Shown here: piece by piece, positions 24,667 to 32,669 of the stretch
Layout of the letters: every line of letters starts with the position of its first letter
Position numbering within the stretch: the first letter of the stretch is position 1
Assembly: GCA_035308025.1 (NCBI GenBank)
Contig: DATGHL010000008.1
Span: 1 to 64,000 of the forward strand
Source of the DNA: Candidatus Binataceae bacterium
GTDB taxonomy: Bacteria > Desulfobacterota > Binatia > Binatales > Binataceae
DNA: 64,000 bases
Direction of reading: 5' to 3'
The notes under the pieces: generated by a model
Told to the model about the DNA's origin: nothing
The model's input: the letters and a program-made list of their open reading frames with translations, nothing else
Databases searched by the model: none
Made by a program: the position numbers and the translations under genes

Positions 24667-25917
24667 GTGAGACATTCGCGTTACGCATCAATCCTGTGGC
24701 TCGCCATCTTCGCCCTCGCAAGCCTTCCGCGCGTCGCCTTTGCGCATGGCGAGGCGGCCGACGAGCCTTTCCTCAAGGATCTCACGGTTGCCTTTTACGA
24801 CGTCCATATCTCCCCAACCTCGGTTAAAGTCGGCGAGCCAGTGACGATTACCGGCAAACTGACCGTGCTCGATACCTGGCCCTACACGCTCGACCCGCCG
24901 CACACTGCGTACATCACCCCGGTTGTGCCCGGACCGGTCTTTGCCCTGACCGATCGCATCGTCAATGGCGACCCTGACTTCGGCTCGATTCTCGTCGAGA
25001 AGGGCGGGACTTACGAATACAGCATGACGATGCTCGGTCGTGATCCGGGCCACTGGCACGTTCATCCGGGGATCGCCATCCAAGGCACCGGTACGCTGAT
25101 TGGCCCAGGCGAGTGGGTGACGGTCGAGCCCAGCGGCAAGCCCTTTGCATTGCCGGTCACGCTGCTTTCGGGCAAGACCGTTGACCTGGAGCATCTCGGC
25201 GGCCAATTCGTCTGGTGGTGGTCTTTCGCCAGTTTCGTCATCGGGATGGCCTGGATGGTTTACTGGACGGTGCCGAAGCGCACCGTTACCCGGCTAGCGG
25301 TTACGTCGCAGCTTCCGGTCAACGACGACGCGCCGGACATCGGCCTCATCACGCCGCGCGATCATTTCTGGATGGATTTGCTGGCCGGCCTCACGATCGT
25401 GATGCTGGTCGTCGGCTGGGTCCGGATGGCGGTGAAATATCCCGTGCGCTTGCCCCAGCAGACCGATCGCTTCGAGCCGGTCTCGCTGACGCCCGACGTG
25501 CACATGGCCAAACTGCATTCGAGCGGCGCGACCTTCGACGATCACACCGATACGCTAGTGATCAACGCAGAAGTGAAAAACATCAGCGCTAATCCCATTA
25601 CGCTCAAGCGTTACGTTATCGCGATGGCGTCGTTCGTTAATGGCGGACAGGAGGAACTGACCGTCGCCGGACCGGCCGATTACGTGAATGCTCTGAAAGT
25701 GGACCCGGACGGTCCCATCGCTCCCGGCGAGACGCGCAAAGTCACTTTAACCATGAGCGCTCCGATCTTCGATCAGGAACGCCTGATCCCGTTGCATGAC
25801 CCGCAACAACTGATCGCCGGGCTCGTCGGCTTTACCGACAGCCAAGGCCACGGCGACATGATCAATCTGAAATCGATCCTGATACCGACGGAATTCCGCC
25901 CGCAGTATCTACCCTGA
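24667..25917 (+). CDS. pmoB: Copper membrane monooxygenase subunit B
   Basis: 416 residues, GTG start with AAGGGG before it. Signal peptide 1-26 (AFA cleavage) exposes His27; with His131 and His133 in GHWHVHPG it rebuilds the CuB site of PmoB. An N-terminal cupredoxin domain (27-170), two transmembrane helices (about 178-197 and 237-258) and a C-terminal cupredoxin domain follow. By eye alignment to Methylococcus PmoB, the extra His pair of the bis-His site is replaced (by Ala42 and a Thr in GKLTVLDTW), as in several other CuMMO groups. The gene is intact and lies 132 bp after the small gene and 25 bp before the dehydrogenase. Confidence 0.95.
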   Translation: MRHSRYASILWLAIFALASLPRVAFAHGEAADEPFLKDLTVAFYDVHISPTSVKVGEPVTITGKLTVLDTWPYTLDPPHTAYITPVVPGPVFALTDRIVNGDPDFGSILVEKGGTYEYSMTMLGRDPGHWHVHPGIAIQGTGTLIGPGEWVTVEPSGKPFALPVTLLSGKTVDLEHLGGQFVWWWSFASFVIGMAWMVYWTVPKRTVTRLAVTSQLPVNDDAPDIGLITPRDHFWMDLLAGLTIVMLVVGWVRMAVKYPVRLPQQTDRFEPVSLTPDVHMAKLHSSGATFDDHTDTLVINAEVKNISANPITLKRYVIAMASFVNGGQEELTVAGPADYVNALKVDPDGPIAPGETRKVTLTMSAPIFDQERLIPLHDPQQLIAGLVGFTDSQGHGDMINLKSILIPTEFRPQYLP

Positions 25918-25942
25918 CGCGCTGATCTGAGGTTAAGCAATC

Positions 25943-26983
25943 ATGAAGGCGGCGGTCCTGAACGGCTACGATACGACCCTCAGCCGGACCGAATTCGTAA
26001 CCTTGCAGGAAGTGCCGGAACCACGCATTCAGGCCCCCACTGACGTCATCGTCCGCATCGGTGGCGCGGGCGTCTGCCGCACCGACCTTCACATTATCGA
26101 GGGGCTGTGGCGCGACCGCGTGCCGGTCGCTCTTCCTTACATCATGGGGCATGAGAATGCCGGTTGGGTCGAAGCCGTCGGCAACTCGGTTGAGAGCGTC
26201 AAGGTTGGCGACCCGGTCATCTGCCATCCGCTGCTCAGCAAGGGCGAAACGCTCGCGGGACGGCGCGGCAATGATATGCATGCTGGCGGCGCGTTTCCCG
26301 GTATCGATTCCAACGGCGGCTATGCCGAACTGCTCAAGACCGCCGAGCGCGCGCTGATCAAACTACCCAAAACCCTCGCGCCGAAGGACGTCGCACCCTA
26401 CGCCGATGCCGGCTTGACCGCCTACCACGTCGCGAAAAAGGCCGCGCGCCATCTGCTGCCGGGCGAGTCCGCGGTCGTGATTGGCGCGGGCGGCCTCGGC
26501 CATATCGGCATTCAGGCGCTGAAAGCACTCTGCGCCGCCAGGATCATTGTGGTTGATCGCTCCGAACTTGCGCTCAATCTGGCCATGGAATCCGGCGCCG
26601 ACCACACGGTCATCGCCGACGGCAACGAGGTCGAGGTCGTCCTCGCACTAACCAACCGCAATGGCGCCGAGGCCGTCCTCGATTTCGTCGGCGAAGGCGC
26701 CGCCGTCGCCAACGGCCTCGCGATGACGCGCAACGCGGGCTATTACTACATCGTTGGCTACGGCGGCAAAGTCGAAATCGCTACGATGGAAATGATCGTC
26801 ACCGAGAAAACCATCGTGGGGAACCTGGTCGGCACCTATCCCGATCTGGTCGAACTGATGGCGCTGGCTGATCGCGGCCTCGTCAATCTCGCGACCAGGG
26901 AATACAAGCTGAGCGCGGCGAATTCCGCCTTGCACGATCTCAAGAATGGCGCCGTCAAGGGTCGCGCCGTCCTGATTCCCTGA
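25943..26983 (+). CDS. Zinc-dependent NAD-type alcohol dehydrogenase without structural-zinc cysteines
   Basis: 346 residues of the medium-chain dehydrogenase family. Catalytic zinc ligands are Cys45 (GVCRTDLH), His70-Glu71 (GHEN) and probably Asp155 (PYADAGLTAY) in place of the usual Cys. The nucleotide fold has GAGGLGHIGIQ (181-191) and Asp205 after the second strand, favouring NAD over NADP. The lobe that normally carries four structural-zinc cysteines reads CHPLLSKGETLAGRRGNDMH, with those Cys lost. Placed 25 bp after pmoB, it probably oxidises the alcohol made by the monooxygenase in the cytoplasm. Confidence 0.9.
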   Translation: MKAAVLNGYDTTLSRTEFVTLQEVPEPRIQAPTDVIVRIGGAGVCRTDLHIIEGLWRDRVPVALPYIMGHENAGWVEAVGNSVESVKVGDPVICHPLLSKGETLAGRRGNDMHAGGAFPGIDSNGGYAELLKTAERALIKLPKTLAPKDVAPYADAGLTAYHVAKKAARHLLPGESAVVIGAGGLGHIGIQALKALCAARIIVVDRSELALNLAMESGADHTVIADGNEVEVVLALTNRNGAEAVLDFVGEGAAVANGLAMTRNAGYYYIVGYGGKVEIATMEMIVTEKTIVGNLVGTYPDLVELMALADRGLVNLATREYKLSAANSALHDLKNGAVKGRAVLIP

Positions 26984-27016
26984 CCCGCGGCGCCGGACGA
27001 TTTGCTGATAACGATC

Positions 27017-27412
27017 ATGCCTGTGCGCGCGAGTCTTTGCGGCCCCACTTTCATCGTTATCGCCTTAATGGCCCTGGCGCGGCCCGCACGTGGCCAGGCT
27101 GTCGGCGCGACTGGAGCCAGCCCTGCCGCGCGTGATCAAGCGGCGCAGATCTTCGACGAGCGCTGCTCCGCGTGTCATGGCGCCGAGGGCCGTGGCGACG
27201 GTCCCGGGGCCGCCGCGCTCAAGCCCAAACCGATCAATTTTCACAATCTGAACTGGCAGAAGTCGGTCTCGGACGCTCAGATCGCCAAGGCTATCGTGTA
27301 TGGTGGAAGCGCCGTCGGACTGAGTAATCAGATGGCCGCGAATCCTGACCTCGAAGATGAACCCGATGTTGTGAATGCATTGGTCGCGCACGTGCGCGAA
27401 CTCGGTAAATAG
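27017..27412 (+). CDS. Mono-haem class I cytochrome c, secreted
   Basis: 131 residues from ATG 27017 (an in-frame TTG at 27002 is less likely). Signal peptide about 1-26 (LARPARG). The haem site is CSACH (Cys50, Cys53, His54), with Met106 in GLSNQMAANP as probable sixth ligand. The domain has the GRGDGPGAAALKPKPINFHN pattern of small periplasmic cytochromes tied to dehydrogenases. It precedes the small and large subunits of a GMC dehydrogenase by 28 bp and is the obvious electron acceptor for it. Confidence 0.9.
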   Translation: MPVRASLCGPTFIVIALMALARPARGQAVGATGASPAARDQAAQIFDERCSACHGAEGRGDGPGAAALKPKPINFHNLNWQKSVSDAQIAKAIVYGGSAVGLSNQMAANPDLEDEPDVVNALVAHVRELGK

Positions 27413-27440
27413 CCACAGCAAAGCCGGATACGGTGAAGAG

Positions 27441-27986
27441 ATGAATCGACGCGAGTTTCTGAAAAAGAGCGCGATCGTTACGGCGGGCGCCGCGGCCGCG
27501 GCTTCAACCGGAGCGGCGGTAGTGGGCTACGCCGCTGACGCGGCGGCAGGCAAGCTGACTGTGCTCAATGAGCACGAGGCCACCACGATCCTCCACGTGG
27601 CGCGTCAGATCTTTCCGCACGATCACCTCGCCGACGCGGCCTATCAGCCGACCGTTGAGGATCTCGACGCAGAGGCCGCCAAGACGCCGGCGACCGCGAA
27701 AATCCTCCATGACGGGGTTGCGCAGCTCGACGGCGCGGGCTCAAAGCAATTCATCGCGATGACGCCTGACGAGCAGGTGGCGGCGCTCAAGCAGATTCAG
27801 GATTCGCCCTTCTTTCAAAAAGTACACAGTACGGAAGTCGTCTCGCTCTACAACAATCATGCGGTCTGGAAGCAGTTCGGTTATCCGGGCGCGTCATATC
27901 CGTTCGGCGGCTATATCCATCATGGGTTCAACGATCTGAACTGGCTACCCGACCCGCCGGAATTTGCCAGCCCCAAACCAGCCTAG
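27441..27986 (+). CDS. Tat-exported small subunit of GMC dehydrogenase (gluconate 2-dehydrogenase subunit 3 family)
   Basis: 181 residues from ATG 27441. MNRREFLKKSAIVTAGAAAA is a twin-arginine signal (Arg3-Arg4). The mature part contains LNEHEATTILHVARQIFPHD and ends HHGFNDLNWLPDPPEFA, typical of the gluconate 2-dehydrogenase subunit 3 family. In known FAD-dependent glucose and gluconate dehydrogenases this subunit carries the export signal for the large FAD subunit. Here the large subunit begins 21 bp later and has no signal of its own, which fits that piggyback export. Confidence 0.88.
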   Translation: MNRREFLKKSAIVTAGAAAAASTGAAVVGYAADAAAGKLTVLNEHEATTILHVARQIFPHDHLADAAYQPTVEDLDAEAAKTPATAKILHDGVAQLDGAGSKQFIAMTPDEQVAALKQIQDSPFFQKVHSTEVVSLYNNHAVWKQFGYPGASYPFGGYIHHGFNDLNWLPDPPEFASPKPA

Positions 27987-28007
27987 CGAGCACAACAGGG
28001 ACGCGAC

Positions 28008-29576
28008 GTGGCGAAATACGATCTCAAGGACGACTCAGTCGTCGTCATTATCGGCTCGGGTGCAGGCGGAGGCACGCTTGCTAACGAACTCTGCCGGAAG
28101 GGCTTCAAGGTTGTCCTGCTCGAAGCCGGCAAGCGTCAGTCCTCGGCGACCTTTCACAATGACGAGTGGGCGGCTTTCAACCAGCTCGCCTGGCTCGACA
28201 AGCGCACGACCTCCGGCAGTTGGCGGATCGCGAAGGACTTTCCCAACCTGCCGGCCTGGACCTGCAAGACCGTGGGCGGCACGACCACCCATTGGGCGGG
28301 CGCCTCGTTGCGCCTGCAGGAGCACGAGTTCAAGACCAGGACGATCTATTCAGGCGTGTCCGGCGCCAACCTGCTGGACTGGCCGATTACCCTCGCCGAG
28401 CTCGAGCCTTACTACGCGCGCGCCGAAAACAAGATGGGCGTGACGCGGACCAACGACATTCCTGGGCTGCCCGGCAACAATAACTTCAAGGTAATGTACA
28501 ACGGCGCAACCAAAGTCGGGTACAAGACCGTCCATACCGGGCGGATGGCGATAAACAGCCGTCCGCGCGACGATCGCTCGTCGTGTTGGCAACTGGGATT
28601 TTGTTTTCAGGGTTGTAAGTCCGGCGCGAAATGGTCAACGCTCTATACTGAGATTCCGAAAGCCGAGGCCACCGGCAAGCTCGACCTACGGCCGCAGTCG
28701 CAGGCGCTGCAAATCCTGACGGATGCGAGCGGCAAAGCTTCGGGCGTACTCTATGCCGATAAGACCGGCCGGCAGAATGTACAAAAGGCGCGGATCGTCT
28801 GCGTCGCCTGCAACTCGATCGAGACCGCGCGGCTCCTGCTCAATTCTCATTCGTCACAGTTCGCGAACGGTTTGGCTAACTCATCGGGTCAGGTCGGCAA
28901 GAACTACATGCGCCACACCACCGGATCGGTCTATGGGATTTTCAAAGACCCGGTGCATATGTATCGCGGCACGGTGATGGCCGGGATCATTCAGGACGAA
29001 GCCGGCCTCAATCCCAAGCGGGGCTTCGCGGGCGGCTTCGAGTTTGAGACTATCTCACTTGGCTTACCCTTCGCCGCGGCTTTTCTGAATCCCGGCGCAT
29101 GGGGCCGCGATTATGCGCGCCAGCTCGAACGCTTCAACAATATGGCCGGGATGTGGATTGTCGGCGAAGATATGCCGCAGGCAACCAACGCCGTGACGCT
29201 CCATCCGAGCGAGAAGGATCAATTCGGACTGCCGATTCCGAACGTCCATTACGACGATCATCCGAACGACCTCGCGATGCGCACCTATGCCTACAAGCAG
29301 GGCGCCGCGATCTACGACGCGGTTGGCGCCGTCGAGACCATCGCGGTGCCGCCCTACCCCTCAACCCACAATCTCGGCACAGCGCGGATGAGTGAAAAGC
29401 CGGACGATGGCGTCTGCAACAAGTGGGGTCAGACGCACGATCACAAGAATCTGTTTATCTCCGACGGCAGCCAGTTTACGACCAGCGCCGGGGAAAATCC
29501 GACGCTTACTATCGTCACACTGGCTATCCGCCAGGCGGATCACATCGCCGCAGAGAGCACGAAAAGAAATCTGTAG
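28008..29576 (+). CDS. GMC-family FAD-dependent alcohol dehydrogenase, large subunit
   Basis: 522 residues. FAD is bound by VVVIIGSGAGGGTLANELC near the start, ending in LLEAG; GTTTHWAGASLRL (around His95) and FCFQGCKSGAKWS are family motifs. The C-terminal GMC domain has THNLGTARMS and TSAGENPTLTI, which supply the catalytic His and Asn positions. With the Tat subunit and cytochrome c upstream it would be a periplasmic alcohol or aldol-type dehydrogenase passing electrons to cytochrome. The substrate is probably the monooxygenase product or a related alcohol; this is inferred from the operon only. Confidence 0.9.
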   Translation: MAKYDLKDDSVVVIIGSGAGGGTLANELCRKGFKVVLLEAGKRQSSATFHNDEWAAFNQLAWLDKRTTSGSWRIAKDFPNLPAWTCKTVGGTTTHWAGASLRLQEHEFKTRTIYSGVSGANLLDWPITLAELEPYYARAENKMGVTRTNDIPGLPGNNNFKVMYNGATKVGYKTVHTGRMAINSRPRDDRSSCWQLGFCFQGCKSGAKWSTLYTEIPKAEATGKLDLRPQSQALQILTDASGKASGVLYADKTGRQNVQKARIVCVACNSIETARLLLNSHSSQFANGLANSSGQVGKNYMRHTTGSVYGIFKDPVHMYRGTVMAGIIQDEAGLNPKRGFAGGFEFETISLGLPFAAAFLNPGAWGRDYARQLERFNNMAGMWIVGEDMPQATNAVTLHPSEKDQFGLPIPNVHYDDHPNDLAMRTYAYKQGAAIYDAVGAVETIAVPPYPSTHNLGTARMSEKPDDGVCNKWGQTHDHKNLFISDGSQFTTSAGENPTLTIVTLAIRQADHIAAESTKRNL

Positions 29577-29610
29577 TATTCAGAAAGTAGTATTCGATTT
29601 GGTTACGTAT

Positions 29611-30228
29611 ATGCACAATTTAATTCGCAAGCTTCGATGGTCCGTCGCACTGGTAATCGCCGCACTCGCACTCGGAGCGCTCACCCATTCGATGGTTTGG
29701 GCCGTCAATAGTGAGGCGCCGGTTGGCTCAACGTTTGCCCAGATCAACCGCCTGCCCAACATTCCCCTGATTGACCAGTCGGGCCATCCAACTAGCCTCG
29801 CCGCGCTGAGCGGTAAACCTGTCCTGGTCGGCTTCATCCATACCGATTGCCAGGGCCCCTGCGAGTTGATGACCGCGCGGATGAAAGCGATCGCACAGGA
29901 GCTCGAACCCGCATTCAATACGAAAGTCACGATGGTGGCCGTGACCACCGATCCGAAGGAAGACCATCCGGCGCAATTGGCCGCCTATGCCAAAGCGCAA
30001 GGCGCAGAAGGCGCGGGCTGGGTTTTCCTCACCGGCAAGCCCGACGACGTCGCTCATGTACTTAATCTCTACGGTGTGCCGCACGGCGCCGCCGACGACG
30101 AGATGGCCCACGTCTTCGAGCTCTATCTGATCGGGCGCGACGGCTGGCAACTGCATCAGTATCACGGCCCCGACATCAAAGCGGAAACGGTGGCCGCCGA
30201 CATCCGCACCGCCCTCGCCCGCCGTTAG
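29611..30228 (+). CDS. SCO1/SenC-type copper chaperone
   Basis: 205 residues from ATG 29611. A signal or anchor helix (about 11-30) precedes a thioredoxin-like domain. Cu ligands are Cys80 and Cys84 (DCQGPCELM) and His167 (DEMAHVFELYLIG), matching the C-x3-C...H set of SCO proteins. SCO proteins deliver copper to cytochrome oxidase and other copper enzymes, so as the last gene of a copper monooxygenase operon (34 bp after the dehydrogenase) it probably loads PmoB/PmoC. The C-x3-C reads CQGPC rather than the common CPDVC. Confidence 0.85.
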   Translation: MHNLIRKLRWSVALVIAALALGALTHSMVWAVNSEAPVGSTFAQINRLPNIPLIDQSGHPTSLAALSGKPVLVGFIHTDCQGPCELMTARMKAIAQELEPAFNTKVTMVAVTTDPKEDHPAQLAAYAKAQGAEGAGWVFLTGKPDDVAHVLNLYGVPHGAADDEMAHVFELYLIGRDGWQLHQYHGPDIKAETVAADIRTALARR

Positions 30229-30389
30229 ATTATCGCTATCTCAAGGCAGCGATGAATTTGCCGCGGTCAGCAGCGTCATTAGCTCCGCCCCGACGACGCT
30301 AGGTTGGAAATAGTATCGGCGCGCACCCGATCTGTGCGCTGCAATCGTTGAACGGGCATAAGGAGCTAGCCGGACTGACCCATGACTGA

Positions 30390-30422
30390 CACAGTAGGTT
30401 ACCGAACTGGTAATCTGCTGTG
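30390..30422. terminator. Terminator-like hairpin downstream of the monooxygenase operon
   Basis: CACAGTAG-g-TTACC (30390-30403), loop GAACT, GGTAA-t-CTGCTGTG (30409-30422): 12 standard pairs plus one G-T pair, with one internal mismatch. No T-run follows on either strand. It lies 161 bp after the SCO stop and 30 bp beyond the 3' end of the minus-strand tRNA, so it could serve either transcript. Confidence 0.45.
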
Positions 30423-30451
30423 CAGTTAGCCCTCGAATTTATTTAAGAATT

Positions 30452-30529
30452 TGGTGGACGCACCAGGACTTGAACCTGGGACCCCTTGCATGTGAGGCAA
30501 GTGCTCTAACCGGGCTGAGCTATGCGTCC
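30452..30529 (-). tRNA. trnV: tRNA-Val (anticodon CAC), CCA encoded
   Basis: On the minus strand the acceptor GGACGCA pairs with TGCGTCC followed by A and an encoded CCA (30452-30454). The D-arm is GCTCAGCCCGGTTAGAGC; the anticodon arm is CTTGC-CTCACAT-GCAAG, giving anticodon CAC; the T-arm is CCAGG-TTCAAGT-CCTGG. All stems pair and the length is standard at 78 nt with CCA. It stands alone between the monooxygenase operon and the MaoC gene. No att-like duplicate of it was seen. Confidence 0.95.
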
Positions 30530-30574
30530 ACCGGAGAGCGAATTATCGCGCTCATGATGGGTCGTCGCAAGAGC

Positions 30575-30598
30575 AGCCGACCGCGCACGCGGTCGGCT
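30575..30598 (-). terminator. Hairpin after the MaoC gene
   Basis: AGCCGACCGC (30575-30584) pairs perfectly with GCGGTCGGCT (30589-30598) around GCAC. On the minus strand it follows the MaoC stop (30624) by 25 bp and precedes the tRNA, so it probably ends the MaoC transcript. The following T-run is weak. Confidence 0.55.
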
Positions 30599-30623
30599 TC
30601 GTCGCGTGATCGGCTCGATAAAT

Positions 30624-31076
30624 TCAAGCGGGTTTGCGAAGCATCATCGCGGTGCGCCGCGCCTTGACCACGGTCTCGCTGCGCTGGTTGACGCCGCGAT
30701 GCTCGAAAATCACGATGCCCCATTGCGGCCGCGATTTGCTCTCGCGCACCTCGATCACTTCGGTTTCCGCCGTGATGGTATCGCCGATAAAGACCGGCTT
30801 GGGGAACTCGGTTTTGTCGAAACCGAGATTGCCGACAGTGGTGCCCAGGGTGAGCTCGCCGACCGAAAGCCCGACGACGAGGCCAAGCGTGAAGATGCTG
30901 TTGACCAGGCGCTGACCGAATTCGGTGTTCTTGGAGAACTCGGCGTCGAGATGCAGCGGTTGCGGATTCAAGGTCAAGGCCGAGAAGAGCAGATTGTCGG
31001 TTTCAGTGACGGTGCGGCCGGGCTGATGATGAAACACGTCGCCGACGCGAAATTCCTCGAAATACTTGCCTGCCAT
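30624..31076 (-). CDS. MaoC-like hydratase/dehydratase
   Basis: 150 residues from ATG 31076 ([15 protein letters not shown], preferred to the in-frame start at 31094). Single hot-dog fold with [20 protein letters not shown], where Asp and the later His are the usual catalytic pair, then [18 protein letters not shown] and [18 protein letters not shown]. Members hydrate enoyl-CoA or act on mesaconyl-CoA and related acids. It stands 67 bp downstream of an MFS gene on the same strand. The acyl-CoA theme fits nearby CoA-transferase genes; the exact substrate is unknown. Confidence 0.82.
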   Translation of the reverse strand: MAGKYFEEFRVGDVFHHQPGRTVTETDNLLFSALTLNPQPLHLDAEFSKNTEFGQRLVNSIFTLGLVVGLSVGELTLGTTVGNLGFDKTEFPKPVFIGDTITAETEVIEVRESKSRPQWGIVIFEHRGVNQRSETVVKARRTAMMLRKPA

Positions 31077-31143
31077 AAAATCCCCACGCGCCAAAATTTT
31101 CTAACTGATTAGCCGATTAACGCGCACAGCGCGAGCCGTCCGG

Positions 31144-32481
31144 CTAATCGGTGCAGGCGGGCGCGGACAATTCCTCGAGCGTCTGGCCGCGAGTTTCGGG
31201 CACCAACAGGATTGCGATGATCGCTCCGACGACCGGGCCGACGGCAAAGATCGCGGCGGCATTGCCCAGCCCACGCATCGGGGCGGACAGCACGCCGACG
31301 CCGAGCGGCGCCAGCGTCCAGCCTAACTGGCCGACGACCTGTACCGTCAGGCTGAAGCCGGTGGCGCGCGTCTCCGTCGGAAATAACTCGGCGCCAAGCG
31401 CGCAGGTCGCGGTACGCGCCGCTTGGTAGGCGAACATCGTGAGGAGCAGGGCGAGAAAAATCATCCCGTTCGACGAGCTTTGAAAGAGCACCACCGCGGC
31501 CACGCCGGCCGCCAGAAAAAACCCGGCCGTGGTGGCGCGGCGGCCGAGGCGATCGAGCAGATAGCCGCTGAGCATCGTCCCGCAGCATCCGGCCAGATAC
31601 GCGCTGACGAAGGCCGTGCCGACCTGCGCCGCGGCCCAGCCGTGATCGCGGCGCGCGTAAAGGCTGAAGAAGGAAATCACCGGACCGCCCACCAGACCCA
31701 CGCAATTGCACAACACCGCGATCAGAATCATGCGCCCGGCCCACGGACCGCGCAGCGGCTCGAAGCACTGGCGCAACGGCGCGAAGATCGCGGGCGGTTT
31801 CAGGCCCTCCGCCGCCCGCTCGGCGACGATCGCAGCGAAGCGCGCGGTCTCGCGCATCCGCCGCCGCAGCCACGCGATCAGCATCAGAGGCGCGATGCCG
31901 ACCAGGTACATCCCGCGCCAGCCAAGACGCGATTCCGCCATGCGACCGTAAAGCAGTCCGGCCGCAGCGACGCCGAGAAAGGCCGCCATCAGCAGGATCG
32001 AGACAGCGCGCCCGCGCTGCGTGTCGGGAAACTCTTCGCTGATCATCGTAACCGCGATGCCGAATTCCGCCGCCAGAAAAATCTGCGCGGCGCTCTGAAA
32101 CAGCGTGAAGCTCAGAGCGCCGTGCGAGAGCGCGGTCATTAGCGTGAGCAGGGCGTAGCAGAGAACGGTGACCGTCATCAGGGGTTTGCGGCCGAAGCGG
32201 TCCGCCAACATCACGACGAAAAACGACAGGATGCCGCCGGCACGCACCGTCGCCGCGATGACGCCGACGACGGCGTCGCTCAGATGGAAGGCGCGGGTGA
32301 TGTCGGGCGTGCAGAGATGAAAAATCGTGATGTCATAGCCCTCGAAAATGGTCGCGGGCAGAAGCATCGCGAGCAGAACCCAGCGATATTCACGCGGCGC
32401 CCAGCGGGAGATCGGCGACGGCGCTGATACGCGGCGAGCTGGGGCGCGATCGACCTTGGTTAACCGGGAGTTGGAGGGCAC
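31144..32481 (-). CDS. MFS transporter
   Basis: 445 residues with about 12 transmembrane helices. The MFS loop signature appears as LADRFGRKPLMTVTVLCYAL between helices 2 and 3 and is echoed as LLDRLGRRATTAGFF in the second half. The overall pattern (IFEGYDITIFHLCTPDI in helix 1) resembles the sugar/aromatic-acid:proton symporter groups, where helix 1 carries a GxD motif. It is probably an importer for an organic acid. It is followed by the MaoC gene on the same strand. Confidence 0.82.
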   Translation of the reverse strand: MPSNSRLTKVDRAPARRVSAPSPISRWAPREYRWVLLAMLLPATIFEGYDITIFHLCTPDITRAFHLSDAVVGVIAATVRAGGILSFFVVMLADRFGRKPLMTVTVLCYALLTLMTALSHGALSFTLFQSAAQIFLAAEFGIAVTMISEEFPDTQRGRAVSILLMAAFLGVAAAGLLYGRMAESRLGWRGMYLVGIAPLMLIAWLRRRMRETARFAAIVAERAAEGLKPPAIFAPLRQCFEPLRGPWAGRMILIAVLCNCVGLVGGPVISFFSLYARRDHGWAAAQVGTAFVSAYLAGCCGTMLSGYLLDRLGRRATTAGFFLAAGVAAVVLFQSSSNGMIFLALLLTMFAYQAARTATCALGAELFPTETRATGFSLTVQVVGQLGWTLAPLGVGVLSAPMRGLGNAAAIFAVGPVVGAIIAILLVPETRGQTLEELSAPACTD

Positions 32482-32669
32482 TGCTCAAGCTCTTCCAGAT
32501 TGGCAGTGCCGCCGCAACCTGATTTCACCGGGCGGCTGGCGAATTCGATGGAGATTTTTCCGGCGAGCGGCTATGCTCCTGCAATCTGCAGGAAGTGATC
32601 GCGGGCAAGCTTGCTAACGCGACACGGCGGGCCGACAAGCGAGTCAAGGGAAGCGGAGGACGCAACGCA

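Noticed and set aside
22523..25917. Ammonia monooxygenase of a nitrifier
   Set aside because: No hydroxylamine dehydrogenase or cytochrome cM genes are near, and alcohol-oxidising enzymes share the operon. Not excluded by the subunits alone, but context favours hydrocarbons.
31109..31873. 254-codon minus-strand frame overlapping the MFS gene
   Set aside because: Same-strand shadow in another frame; Arg-rich and without helices, while the MFS frame shows 12 helices and signatures.
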